Shown: positions 5,556 to 13,338 of the stretch, one piece after another | Numbering within the stretch: position 1 is the first letter of the stretch | Layout of the letters: each line of letters begins with the position of its first letter | Source of the DNA: Acidobacteriaceae bacterium | GTDB taxonomy: Bacteria > Acidobacteriota > Terriglobia > Terriglobales > Acidobacteriaceae | Length of the DNA: 13,338 bases | Direction of reading: 5' to 3' | Assembly (NCBI GenBank): GCA_003133425.1 | Contig: PKXI01000240.1 | Location: 5,021 to 18,358 of the forward strand | Position numbers and translations under genes: made by a program | Notes under the pieces: model-generated | Told to the model about the DNA's origin: nothing | Seen by the model: the letters and a program-made list of their open reading frames with translations, nothing else | Databases searched by the model: none

Positions 5556-8500
5556 TTAATGTGCTGCTTCGGTCAGCACGTCAGTTTCCTTGCTCATTTT
5601 TGCGGTCCGCTCAATCTTGTCCCAGTTGAAGGGCTTTCCATCGATAGCACGCTTGAGCGTCTTGAACAGCACGATGGAGAAGACCTGTCGATAGGCAAAG
5701 CGCTGCAGCCAGATATGGAACAGCAGCCAGCCATCGCCCTTGTTTGCGGGGTGACGGCGTTCCAGCGAGAAGGCAGCCGATGAAGTAATGAAGTCAATCA
5801 CCAGGAAGCCGAGGAAGTAAACCACCAGCTTTTCGAAGCTGGCCGCCGAGGCTTGCTCGGGGTGGTAGTAGCGATCGACGAGGAAGTTGACCACACCTGC
5901 GAGAAACATGATGTCGATGAAAGGTGAAACCAGCGGCAGAAACATCTGGAAGATGAGAATGTTGGGCAGTGCGAACAAGCCCATCGCCTTGTTGCGCACA
6001 AATGCGGCGCGATGTTTCCAGACTGCCTGCAATGTTCCAAACGACCAGCGGAATCGTTGCCGCATCAGCCCCTTCGCGTCGATCGGGGCCTCGGTAAAGG
6101 CCAGTGAGCGGTCTTCGTAATCCACCTTCAGGCCCTGTTCGAGCAGGTTCATGGTAAGGTCGGCATCCTCAGCCACGGTGTTGAGCGGATATCCGCCCGC
6201 TGCTTTCACCGGCGCAGTTCGCCATGCGCCAATGGCCCCGGGAACCACAGTCACAACATGGAACAGGTCGAGTGCGCGCCGCTCGAAGTTCTGGCTGGTG
6301 ATATATTCCAGCGCCTGCCAGCGGGTCCACAGGTTAACGCGATTTCCCACCTTCGCGTTGCCGGCCATGGCCCCGATCATCGGGTCCTCGAAATGCGGAA
6401 TCAGTTTGGAGATCGCGTCGGCGGCAATCACCGTGTCGGCGTCAATGCCGATGTAGATTTCTTCGCTCAGCCGGTCGAGCGCGTAGTTCAGCGCGGCGGC
6501 CTTGCCGGCGTTGGGCTTGGTAAGCACCTGGACATGCCCTGCCTTGATCTCCGCCGCATAGGCCTCGCAAGCCACCTCTGCGGTCCGATCCGAAGACCCG
6601 TCGTCAATCACGATCACATGCAGGTTTTTGTAGTCGGAGTTAAGCACCGAGCGGATTGTACGGACGATCACCGTCTCTTCGTTATAGGCGGGAATGAGCA
6701 CCGCGACGCGCGGATTGTAGCCAGGGGAGGCCAGGTGGTAAGGCTTCCGCAGGCGGTCGATCACGGCAAACAGGCCCACGATTATCAGCCGCGCGCTCAT
6801 CAGGATGTCGCCGAGAAAAAACACCATCACAATGAAATTGCCGATGAAGTCGAGCGCAGAGAAAGCAATCGAATCGGGGAGTGAGCGCAGATGCTGCCAG
6901 AAGGTGAGCGGAGGCATCACCTCGGCCGTGGTCTTGCCCATCAGGGCTGAGACCTGCACGATGGAGTAGCCGTGTGCGCGGAGGGTGTCGATCAGTCCCG
7001 GCAATGCGTCTATCGTGGCCTGACGATTGCCGCCGCCGTCGTGCATCAGGATGATGGAGCCGCGAAACTGCGGCTTGGTCTTCATCGTCTCAAGCTGCGC
7101 AAGCACCGATTGCGCAATCTCCGTGGGCGTCTTGCGCGGATTATAATTCCAGTCGTCGGTATCGATCTTGTTGCCGATAATGGTGTAGCCGTCGTGCTGG
7201 ATGCTGACTACCGGCAAAGCCTGGTCGTCGGTGTCGGGTTCCTCGTCAATGTCATACGGAGGACGGAAATAGAGCGGCTGCACGCCCAGCTTGCTGGCGA
7301 ACAACCGGCCGGTGAGCTTTACCTCCAAGTCCAATTGCCGCGGCGAAATTTCGCTGATGTCAGGATGGCTCCAGGTGTGGTTGCCGATCTCGTGGCCCTC
7401 GCGCGCAATCCGCTGCAACACGCCCATATTCTCGGCAGCATCTGCGCCGATGATCATGAATGTGCCCTTGGCGTTTTTCTGCTTCAGGATGTCAAGGATC
7501 TTCGGCGTCCATTTGGCGTCGGGGCCGTCATCGAACGATAGCGCAACCTCGTTGGGATGGTAGCCGTACTGTTCAATGGTGTAGGTGCGTGGGTACACAT
7601 CCATGTGCTCATCCACAATGAGCTTTTTGCGCGGGTCATTCTCGTCGGTGTCCACGGTGACCGTGCGCTTGCCCGGCTGGGGCAATCCGGTCACGCGCAG
7701 AATGTCTCCTTCGCCCTCGGTGTCCACATCGTGTCCCGGCTGCACCGGGCCGAGTGCCTGCAGCGATTCCGGAGCGCTCGGCTTGTCCCAGACGTCCCAG
7801 AGCGAGCTGTCTTCCTCACCAAGTCGCCAAAGTGCAAATGTCTGCAGGCCCAGAGCGCGGGCACCCCGCATCTCATCCAGCAACGAAACGCCATCCAGAA
7901 ACCACACCACGTGGCGCCGATTGTTGTCCTCGTCGATGTACTCGTAATGCGGATTGAGCGAGTCGTAATCCAGGTCGAGATCGGCGTCAGCGTCCGATGC
8001 GCGCTGCCATGCCTCTGAAACTGAGAGATCTTCCGTGTCGAGAACCCGCGGCTTGGGATGCTTGCGGTCTTTCGGGTCCGGGATGGAGAGGGCCCAGTCG
8101 TAGCCGTAGCTGCCCACGGCGCAGATGATCTTCTCCTTGGGCACGATTTTGAGAACCCGCTGCAGGTTGCCGATGAACCAGTTCTGGCTGGCCACCGGCC
8201 CCGGTTCGCTGTTGGCCTCGTGCTCGTCGTAGTTCATCAACACAATGCCGTCGGAGTTGGCGGCGATCAACTTGAGCTCGTTGTCCGGGCTAGTAGCAGC
8301 CACGTTGACATAAAGCCGCAGATTGCGCGCGTGCATGCCGGCATACAGTTCCTGAATGAAGGTCAGGTAAGCCGGTTCTGCGTCGTCGTTGAGGCTTTCG
8401 ATGTCCAGCGAAAGGCCGGGATAGTTCGGAAATGCAGTGAAGAACCGGAGAATCTGCTGGCGCAGCGCGGTGCGTTTGTTCTGGTCCCGGAGAACGTCGC

Positions 8501-9086
8501 CTACACCCGCGTCCCAGGTCTGGGCGCGCGGATTGTAGTTGTTCAGGTGAGGAAAGACTTCGGTATCTTCCCTGGCTGCCTGGATGACCCGCTTAATCTT
8601 GCTCATACTGTCGGGGTCATGGACCGTAGCGCCCTCCACCACCGGGTATTCGTGGAGATTGTCGCCGGTCATCGCCATCAGCGTTCCCGAGGGAGCATTC
8701 ACGTGGAACCATTGCGCGAAAAGAATGTCGATCTGGTGGACGTGCTCCTTGAACGATGAGTAGCTGGCGGCGTCGTCCTGCACGTAATACGCGGCGCGCA
8801 AACCTTCGCCGGTGTTGAAGGGAATTTCGGATGGTTTGCGGTCCGTCTTTCGACGTGCCGGCCGCACGGTTTTTGCGCCGCGCATCAGCACCGAACGGTC
8901 GGGCAGAGCCCTGTAGTTATGTTTGGGCGCCGGCAGCAGCAACTCGGGAAGCTGCTGATTGCGAATTACGTTGAAAATAAAACCGGCGAGCACCAGCGTG
9001 GAAATCACGGCTGTGGCATCGAAAATGCGTCGCAGACGCTTCCAGCGCCTGCGTTGCGGGTCGAAAAATATTTGTCGATCAGGCAT
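5556..9086 (-). CDS. GH18-like / NodB polysaccharide deacetylase / GT2 glycosyltransferase fusion
   Basis: This 1176-residue membrane protein joins three enzyme modules. After a transmembrane helix (about 24-41), residues about 95-445 are a GH18-like hydrolase with the catalytic D228 and E230 in LSLDIE. Residues about 510-710 are a NodB (CE4) deacetylase with all motifs: SFDDGP (D519, D520), HTWSH (H570, H574), RPPY (R608) and MHDGG (H682). Membrane helices (about 735-775) lead to a processive GT2 domain with PAYNEE (798-804), DDGSSD, DAD (882-884), ED (973-974) and QRFRW (1010-1014), then about four helices. The GT2 part probably extends and exports a GlcNAc-type glycan that the outer domains deacetylate and trim. 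This is analogous in logic to PgaC and PgaB of the PNAG system, but in one chain. The ATG at 9086 has no clear ribosome site. Polymer identity is unknown. Confidence 0.9.
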   Translation of the reverse strand: MPDRQIFFDPQRRRWKRLRRIFDATAVISTLVLAGFIFNVIRNQQLPELLLPAPKHNYRALPDRSVLMRGAKTVRPARRKTDRKPSEIPFNTGEGLRAAYYVQDDAASYSSFKEHVHQIDILFAQWFHVNAPSGTLMAMTGDNLHEYPVVEGATVHDPDSMSKIKRVIQAAREDTEVFPHLNNYNPRAQTWDAGVGDVLRDQNKRTALRQQILRFFTAFPNYPGLSLDIESLNDDAEPAYLTFIQELYAGMHARNLRLYVNVAATSPDNELKLIAANSDGIVLMNYDEHEANSEPGPVASQNWFIGNLQRVLKIVPKEKIICAVGSYGYDWALSIPDPKDRKHPKPRVLDTEDLSVSEAWQRASDADADLDLDYDSLNPHYEYIDEDNNRRHVVWFLDGVSLLDEMRGARALGLQTFALWRLGEEDSSLWDVWDKPSAPESLQALGPVQPGHDVDTEGEGDILRVTGLPQPGKRTVTVDTDENDPRKKLIVDEHMDVYPRTYTIEQYGYHPNEVALSFDDGPDAKWTPKILDILKQKNAKGTFMIIGADAAENMGVLQRIAREGHEIGNHTWSHPDISEISPRQLDLEVKLTGRLFASKLGVQPLYFRPPYDIDEEPDTDDQALPVVSIQHDGYTIIGNKIDTDDWNYNPRKTPTEIAQSVLAQLETMKTKPQFRGSIILMHDGGGNRQATIDALPGLIDTLRAHGYSIVQVSALMGKTTAEVMPPLTFWQHLRSLPDSIAFSALDFIGNFIVMVFFLGDILMSARLIIVGLFAVIDRLRKPYHLASPGYNPRVAVLIPAYNEETVIVRTIRSVLNSDYKNLHVIVIDDGSSDRTAEVACEAYAAEIKAGHVQVLTKPNAGKAAALNYALDRLSEEIYIGIDADTVIAADAISKLIPHFEDPMIGAMAGNAKVGNRVNLWTRWQALEYITSQNFERRALDLFHVVTVVPGAIGAWRTAPVKAAGGYPLNTVAEDADLTMNLLEQGLKVDYEDRSLAFTEAPIDAKGLMRQRFRWSFGTLQAVWKHRAAFVRNKAMGLFALPNILIFQMFLPLVSPFIDIMFLAGVVNFLVDRYYHPEQASAASFEKLVVYFLGFLVIDFITSSAAFSLERRHPANKGDGWLLFHIWLQRFAYRQVFSIVLFKTLKRAIDGKPFNWDKIERTAKMSKETDVLTEAAH

Positions 9087-9151
9087 ATTCGGTTTTATGT
9101 ACCAACGAGCAAAATCCCCTGTGATGGAATACGCTATACATTACGAATCGT
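9087..9151. promoter_or_regulatory. Divergent promoter region between the two glycosyltransferase genes
   Basis: Sixty-five bases separate the two start codons, so both promoters must lie here or inside the genes. A TATACA box (9135-9140) could serve the plus-strand gene with a very short leader. TACG-AAT-CGTA (9142-9152) is a small inverted repeat touching its ATG. No good -35 box and no ribosome site is seen on either strand, which leaves open leaderless transcripts or wrong starts. Confidence 0.35.
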
Positions 9152-10636
9152 ATGGAAGCCACTCCCCAGAGTCAATTGACTCCACACCGCCGGATGCCCT
9201 CCAGTTCCGGCGGACCGGCGCATGCCGCCTTCGCCTCGGTGCTCGCTCTGGCTCCGGCGCTTGCGGCGGGCCTGGTCCTGCGACTGTGGATGTTGAAACG
9301 TCTCTTCGTGGTGAATGGGGACGCGCTCGTCTACGGTGGGCTCGCCAAAACCATGCTGTATTGCCATTATGAGTTGACTTGGACTGGCGGGGCGCCGGTT
9401 CCAACCCTGATCAGGCTGCCGGGCTATCCGATCTTTCTCGCGCTCAGCTTCAAGCTCTTTGGAATGGAGAACTACTTCGCCGTGGCTCTCCTCCAAATTG
9501 CGCTGGAACTGTTGGGTTGCCTGTTGTTGGCAGAGTTTGCCGGCCGGATTGCGCCGCCGAAACTCAAATCCGGCGCGCGGCTGGCAACGCTTTGGCTGGC
9601 GGCGCTTTGTCCCTTTACTGCCTCCTATGCGGTGGTTCCGCTCACTGAGGCTCCCACGCTCTTCGCGCTCGCCCTGGCGCTCTGGGCCATGGCGCGCTTC
9701 CACGACCGGCCGCGGTGGGGCAGTGCGCTCTGCTTCACGTTTGCCGTCACCTTTGCTGCCCTGCTTCGTCCTGATGGCGCGCTTGTGGCAGTTGCCCTGG
9801 CTCCGGCGCTCTTGATTCAGATTCGGCAACAGGACACCCCAAACGCTATGCCGCTCAAAAGGCTCGTCCGCATGAGCCTGGTCTGCGTCCTGCTCGCGCT
9901 CGCTCCGTTTGCCGCATGGACGTGGCGGAACTGGCAGGTCTTCCATGTCTTCGAGCCCCTGGCCCCGCGTCTGGCAAACGATCCCGGAGAGGATACAAAT
10001 CCCGGTTGGGAGCGCTGGGTCAAAACCTGGTGCCTGGATTTCGTCTCCACCTATGACACCTACTGGAACGTGCCCGACGGGCCGCTGAATCTGAAAAAAC
10101 TTCCCAGCCGGGCCTTCGACTCGCCGGCACAATACGCCGAAACCGCCGCTCTGGCCGACGACTACAACAAAAGCGGTCAGAACCTCACACCCGAAATCGA
10201 TGCCCGCTTTGCCGCGCTGGCGCAGGAGCGCGTCGCCGCCCATCCCCTCCGGTACTACGTCTGGTTGCCGCTGGGTCGAGTCGTCGACATGGGTCTGCGC
10301 CCGCGCGTTGAAAATCTGGACATCGACCTGGATTGGTGGGTTTATTCGCATCACCGCGCGGAGACCCGCTTCAGCCTGGCCTACGCAGCGCTGAATCTGC
10401 TCTACCTGGCGCTCGCCGCAATTGGACTCATGCTCCGGCCGCGTTTCTGGAAGGCCATGCTGGCTTACATGGTCCTGCGCAGCGCAATGTTGCTCACCGT
10501 AGAAGCGCCCGAAGCACGCTATACGCTGGAGTGGTTCCCCATGCTGTTTGCGCTCGGCGGAATCGCGCTCTACTGGGTGATGAACCGCGTCTGCTTATCG
10601 GTCTTGAAGGTAAAAGCATCGGCAACCAGCGCCTGA
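9152..10636 (+). CDS. GT-C membrane glycosyltransferase, GT39/ArnT-like
   Basis: The 494-residue protein is mostly hydrophobic, with roughly nine to eleven membrane helices beginning at about residue 25. It has the usual GT-C landmarks: an acidic residue in the first outer loop (D57 in NGDALVY), RLPGYP (88-93), the helix-start PLTEAPT (163-169) and RPDG (206-209). Such enzymes take sugars from polyprenyl-phosphate donors and attach them to lipid, glycan or protein acceptors on the outer face of the inner membrane. Here the acceptor is unknown. The divergent partner is the polysaccharide fusion enzyme, so a shared surface-glycan role is plausible. The ATG at 9152 lacks a visible ribosome site; an in-frame ATG at 9194 is no better. 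The last 67 bp overlap the end of the convergent LolA-like gene. Confidence 0.75.
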   Translation: MEATPQSQLTPHRRMPSSSGGPAHAAFASVLALAPALAAGLVLRLWMLKRLFVVNGDALVYGGLAKTMLYCHYELTWTGGAPVPTLIRLPGYPIFLALSFKLFGMENYFAVALLQIALELLGCLLLAEFAGRIAPPKLKSGARLATLWLAALCPFTASYAVVPLTEAPTLFALALALWAMARFHDRPRWGSALCFTFAVTFAALLRPDGALVAVALAPALLIQIRQQDTPNAMPLKRLVRMSLVCVLLALAPFAAWTWRNWQVFHVFEPLAPRLANDPGEDTNPGWERWVKTWCLDFVSTYDTYWNVPDGPLNLKKLPSRAFDSPAQYAETAALADDYNKSGQNLTPEIDARFAALAQERVAAHPLRYYVWLPLGRVVDMGLRPRVENLDIDLDWWVYSHHRAETRFSLAYAALNLLYLALAAIGLMLRPRFWKAMLAYMVLRSAMLLTVEAPEARYTLEWFPMLFALGGIALYWVMNRVCLSVLKVKASATSA

Positions 10637-11394
10637 TTCAACTTGATATTGGTGTAATGGCAGGTCCTCGATTGCCCCTGGCCCTGGTCGAAAACCTGCT
10701 GGATGCTTACGCCGCGGTCGGCATCCATCCACAACGTGACTTTGGGAATATTCTTCCTCACCGTCGGGTCCTTGGCCACCATCTCCAGCTTTTCAGTCGT
10801 CACGCCGTCCATCTTTTCCGGGCCAAGGTACTTGATGTTCCACTTCTCTTCCAGTTCCTTGCCGCTGGCGCCAAAGCCCAGCATGAACCAGCTTTGGTAT
10901 TGGCTGAACTTGGTGAGAGTCGTTACCTGGTTCACCAGCTTTTCGTAAAGCTTGATAGCCCCGCCGGACAGTACTACAACCTTCGGCACCGGCCTGCCAT
11001 TCACATCGCCGATGTGCGCCGCCATCTGGAACGTTTGGCCTTCGCGCTTGTAGTAAGCCGTGCCCTTCTGCACATCCTTGTCGTAGATTGGCTGCGTAGT
11101 CACCGTGTCGAACTCAAAATCTGCCGAGGTGGTGTGGAAATTGGCGGACGCGGTATCCAGCCTGCGCAAAACCTTATCCAGATCGTCCGCGGCAAAGGCC
11201 GCACGCACCGGAAGCAGGACGAGCATCATCGACGCGGCAAAAACCAGCTTCCTTCGCGCGTGTCTCAAATGCTGCTTTGCATCCGGGCGCGACTTCACTC
11301 GTGCCGAAAACAGCCCGAGAATGCGGGGCTTCAGCCCCTGCGAATTTTGAACGAACGTCAACTTGGCCATTTCTGAAAAATGATGCAGGTACAT
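10570..11394 (-). CDS. LolA-like outer-membrane lipoprotein carrier family protein
   Basis: Read from the ATG at 11394 this is 274 residues. A Sec signal peptide lies unusually far in: RRK at 47-49, hydrophobic 50-63, cleavage after AFA (68). The mature part (69-274) has the long antiparallel-strand pattern of LolA/LolB-fold proteins, opening DDLDKVLRRLDTASANF and containing MDGVTTEKLEM and WMDADRGVSIQQ. LolA carries lipoproteins across the periplasm. It is third after serS and a small membrane-protein gene, which recalls lolA-rarA-serS in E. coli. The start is uncertain. ATG 11394 has GGGAG four bases upstream, but residues 19-43 are encoded by a palindromic repeat. A TTG at 11268 would give a normal 26-residue signal peptide but has no ribosome site. 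The gene's end overlaps the convergent glycosyltransferase by 67 bp. Confidence 0.7.
   Translation of the reverse strand: MYLHHFSEMAKLTFVQNSQGLKPRILGLFSARVKSRPDAKQHLRHARRKLVFAASMMLVLLPVRAAFAADDLDKVLRRLDTASANFHTTSADFEFDTVTTQPIYDKDVQKGTAYYKREGQTFQMAAHIGDVNGRPVPKVVVLSGGAIKLYEKLVNQVTTLTKFSQYQSWFMLGFGASGKELEEKWNIKYLGPEKMDGVTTEKLEMVAKDPTVRKNIPKVTLWMDADRGVSIQQVFDQGQGQSRTCHYTNIKLNQALVADAFTFKTDKQTRFITQ
11286..11338. repeat. Two-hairpin palindromic repeat at the 5' end of the LolA-like gene
   Basis: Two hairpins lie 19 bp apart. GGGGCT-TC-AGCCCC (11325-11338) has 6-bp arms. GGCGCGA (11286-11292) and TCGTGCC (11299-11305) pair over 7 bp with one G-T wobble and a 6-nt loop. The order GGGGCTGAAGCCCC...GGCACGA...TCGxGCC on the minus strand resembles a dispersed repeat I recall from acidobacterial genomes. 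That recollection was not checked here. The element is open in the frame of the LolA-like gene. Confidence 0.5.
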
Positions 11395-11413
11395 AGTTCT
11401 CCCTATCCTGTTT

Positions 11414-11429
11414 GGCGCGCCGGCGCGCC
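11414..11429. repeat. Perfect 16-bp GC palindrome in the intergenic gap
   Basis: GGCGCGCCGGCGCGCC reads the same on both strands and consists of two abutting copies of the 8-bp palindrome GGCGCGCC. It lies in the 60-bp gap between the small membrane-protein gene and the LolA-like gene, about 20 bp before the latter's ATG and near its ribosome site. It could form a hairpin that dampens read-through or translation, or be a protein-binding site. No T-run follows. Confidence 0.6.
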
Positions 11430-11454
11430 CGTTGAAGCACCAAAAGAGAGAGGT

Positions 11455-11874
11455 TTACCGGTGCGCCCAGATCTTCCAGGCAAGATTTCCCTGGGAATCG
11501 GTGACCGTCTCCCAACGCTCCACGACCACGGCATCGCCGGTCACCGGCAGAATCGCCTGGCGCAGAGCTTTTTTCACCACAGAGTCAGTTGCGAATTCGG
11601 GCACGTCCACATCCGATGCCTGTACCGTAACAATCATTCCCCGGCTGCCATCGCCCGTCAGTTGGATGGGATGCAAAAGGCCGGCACTCGAGGACGGTTT
11701 GTCGCCATAATTCCACAGCTGCGGCGTTATAAAAATGAACAGCAGAATCAGCGTAACCATCACGTCGTAGTGAAAGCATCCTCGCGGATAAGTCCAGTAA
11801 AAATAGCTCTTCAGAATCTCACTGATCCCGCGCTTTGGCTCTGGAAAGAGCTCGCCATCTCTTATTGGTTCCAT
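11455..11874 (-). CDS. Conserved-looking single-pass membrane protein of unknown function
   Basis: The 139-residue product has a polar N-terminus (about 1-36, including PEPKRGISEILKSYFYW), one membrane helix at about 39-55 (VMVTLILLFIFITPQLW), and a C-terminal domain of about 80 residues that should face the periplasm. The ATG at 11874 has GAGGA (11884-11880) upstream at good spacing; a GTG one codon earlier is possible. It starts 23 bp after the serS stop and lies before the LolA-like gene, all on one strand, so it is very likely an operon member. I do not recognise a named domain. The position between serS and a lolA-like gene hints at an envelope role, but that is only inference. Confidence 0.7.
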   Translation of the reverse strand: MEPIRDGELFPEPKRGISEILKSYFYWTYPRGCFHYDVMVTLILLFIFITPQLWNYGDKPSSSAGLLHPIQLTGDGSRGMIVTVQASDVDVPEFATDSVVKKALRQAILPVTGDAVVVERWETVTDSQGNLAWKIWAHR

Positions 11875-11897
11875 CACAAATCCTCATTCATAAAAAA

Positions 11898-13244
11898 CTA
11901 CCGGGCCACAATCCTGTCCAGCCCGCCCATGTAAGGCCGCAGGACTTCAGGAATCAGTACTGTGCCGTCGGCTTGCTGGTAGTTCTCAAGAATCGCCAGC
12001 CAGGTGCGGCCCACGGCCAGTCCGCTGCCGTTCAGTGTGTGCACAAACTCCGGCTTGGCTTTGGCTCCCTGGCCCGCCGCCGCCCGGTAGCGAATGTTGG
12101 CCCGCCGCGCCTGAAAGCCTTCAAAATTCGAACAGGAAGAAATCTCCCGGTAAAGCTGCTGCCCTGGCAGCCAAACTTCCAGGTCAAATGTCTTGGCGGA
12201 AGAGAACCCCGTATCGCCCGCACACAACAGCACGCGCCGGTAAGGCAGCTTCAGCGCTTCCAGAATCTCCTCTGCATCGCGCGTCAATTTCTCGTGTTCG
12301 GCGTCCGATTCCTCGGGCCGCGTAAACTTCACCAGCTCCACCTTCTGAAACTGGTGCTGACGGATAATGCCGCGCGTATCCTTGCCCGCGGCTCCTGCTT
12401 CTGCGCGAAAACACGGCGTGTATGCCGTCAGGCAAATCGGCAGCCGCGCCTCGTCCAGAATCTCGTCGCGGTAAAGATTGGTAACCGGCACCTCGGCCGT
12501 CGGAATCAGCCAGTGGTCGTTGTCCTTGAACTCACCGCGGGCAACCGCCTCTGCGTCCGCGTCGGAACAGCGGAAAAGGTCCTCGGCAAACTTGGGCAAC
12601 TGCCCCGTGCCGAACAGCGACTTGCTGTTCACCATGAACGGCGGCAGCACCTCTGTGTACCCGTGCTTCTGCGTATGCAGGTCGAGCATAAAGCCGATCA
12701 GTGCCCGCTCCAGCCGCGCGCCCGCGCCCATATAAACCGCAAACCGCGCCCCGCTCAGCTTGGCCGCCCGTTCCAGGTCGAGAATCCCCAGCGCCTCGCC
12801 GATCTCCCAGTGAGGTTTGGCAGCAAAATTCAGCACCGGCTTCTCGCCCCAGGTCTTCACCGTAACGTTGTCGGCCTCTGATGTTCCGTTGGGAACTTCG
12901 TCCCGCGTGAGGTTGGGAATGCTCGCCAGCGAAAGCCGCAACTGCTCGTCCAGCGAAGCCGCCGCCTTATCCAGCTCGTCGAGCTCGTCCTTCAGAGCAC
13001 GCGTCTCATCCATAAGCGCAGAGGCGGCGTCACTCGAAGCGGGCCCGGCCTTTTTCAGCACGCCAACCCGCTGGCTCAGCTCGTTGCGGCGAGCCTTCAG
13101 CCGTTCAGACGTGGTGATCGCCTCGCGCCGGCTCTGGTCGAGGGCGCGAAAATCACCCAGCAAAGCCGCAGGGTCAGCCCCGCGCGCGCGCAGTTTTCCT
13201 TCAACAACTTCCAGGTTGGCCCTGACAAATCCCAGATCGAGCAT
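11898..13244 (-). CDS. serS: Seryl-tRNA synthetase
   Basis: This 448-residue class II synthetase charges tRNA-Ser (and tRNA-Sec where present) with serine in the cytoplasm. Residues about 1-110 form the N-terminal tRNA-binding coiled-coil arm, rich in charged heptads ([19 protein letters not shown] and [18 protein letters not shown]). The catalytic core holds [10 protein letters not shown], motif 2 at [15 protein letters not shown] with QHQFQKVEL, and motif 3 at [18 protein letters not shown] near the C-terminus. Its length is slightly above the usual 425-430. The ATG at 13244 follows GGAAGAG with a short spacer, and the start [11 protein letters not shown] is standard for the family. Two genes follow closely on the same strand, giving a serS-led operon. 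Confidence 0.97.
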   Translation of the reverse strand: MLDLGFVRANLEVVEGKLRARGADPAALLGDFRALDQSRREAITTSERLKARRNELSQRVGVLKKAGPASSDAASALMDETRALKDELDELDKAAASLDEQLRLSLASIPNLTRDEVPNGTSEADNVTVKTWGEKPVLNFAAKPHWEIGEALGILDLERAAKLSGARFAVYMGAGARLERALIGFMLDLHTQKHGYTEVLPPFMVNSKSLFGTGQLPKFAEDLFRCSDADAEAVARGEFKDNDHWLIPTAEVPVTNLYRDEILDEARLPICLTAYTPCFRAEAGAAGKDTRGIIRQHQFQKVELVKFTRPEESDAEHEKLTRDAEEILEALKLPYRRVLLCAGDTGFSSAKTFDLEVWLPGQQLYREISSCSNFEGFQARRANIRYRAAAGQGAKAKPEFVHTLNGSGLAVGRTWLAILENYQQADGTVLIPEVLRPYMGGLDRIVAR

Positions 13245-13338
13245 CGCTCTTCCAGTTTAACCGACGAAACAGCAGCCTCCAGCCTGCCGGTGCCGGCTTT
13301 TAGCTTCCGCAGCCTGTCCTACTGAGTCTCGCATAATA
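13245..13338 (-). promoter_or_regulatory. Upstream flank of serS
   Basis: Ninety-four non-coding bases precede the serS ATG up to the window edge. A TATTAT at 13338-13333 could be a -10 box whose -35 lies outside the window. No tRNA-like anti-termination structure or other clear leader element can be recognised. The GGAAGAG ribosome site is at the gene-proximal end. Confidence 0.2.

Noticed and set aside
8514..8525. CCCAGGTCTGGG-like palindrome resembling the stem of repeat copy A.
   Set aside because: It lacks the outer arms, is short, and encodes a plausible AQTWD segment of the GH18-like domain.
9134..10354. A 406-codon open frame antisense to the GT-C glycosyltransferase.
   Set aside because: Its product is rich in R, Q, E and G with no domain, and the opposite strand encodes a membrane protein with clear family motifs.
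11835..12881. A 348-codon open frame antisense to serS.
   Set aside because: serS is unambiguous on the other strand and this product shows no coherent domain.

Overview
The window looks like chromosomal DNA from a high-GC, diderm bacterium, most likely an Acidobacteriota (class Terriglobia or a relative). The placement is an inference. It rests on the GH18-deacetylase-GT2 fusion, the LolA-like and TonB-domain envelope proteins, and small palindromic repeats of a type I recall from acidobacterial genomes (GTGCCCCA...TGGGA and GGGGCTGAAGCCCC...GGCACGA...TCGxGCC). No rRNA, tRNA, IS element, prophage or CRISPR array is visible. The window is almost fully coding, with no gene-free stretch over 300 bases.

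Layout, left to right. Positions 1-42 hold a palindromic repeat. Next come, on the minus strand, a secreted TPM-domain (YgcG-like) protein with a glycine-rich tail (61-870) and a PIN toxin / Phd-type antitoxin pair (965-1686). A 76-bp divergent gap carries the toxin-antitoxin promoter and a TGTACA-centred palindrome that could be its operator. On the plus strand follow an oligopeptidase B-like S9 peptidase (1763-3910), a secreted protein with two TonB C-terminal-like domains (3940-4836) and a Tat-exported YjlB-type cupin (4925-5533). The minus strand then has a 1176-residue membrane protein joining a GH18-like domain, a NodB deacetylase and a processive GT2 glycosyltransferase (5556-9086). It is divergent from a GT-C (GT39/ArnT-like) membrane glycosyltransferase (9152-10636). 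That gene overlaps tail-to-tail with a minus-strand group: seryl-tRNA synthetase (13244-11898), a 139-residue single-pass membrane protein (11874-11455) and a LolA-like protein (11394-10570).

How the genes fit together. Much of the window concerns the envelope. The fusion enzyme and the GT-C enzyme probably make or modify a surface polysaccharide. The LolA-like, TonB-domain, TPM and cupin proteins are predicted to act outside the cytoplasm. The serS group reads as an operon and recalls the lolA-rarA-serS neighbourhood of E. coli.

The most unusual signal is that palindromic repeats appear to have become protein sequence in two unrelated genes. One lies in frame inside the peptidase (2106-2158) and shares its arms with the copy at 1-42. 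Another, with two hairpins, lies in the 5' part of the LolA-like reading frame, just before its signal peptide.
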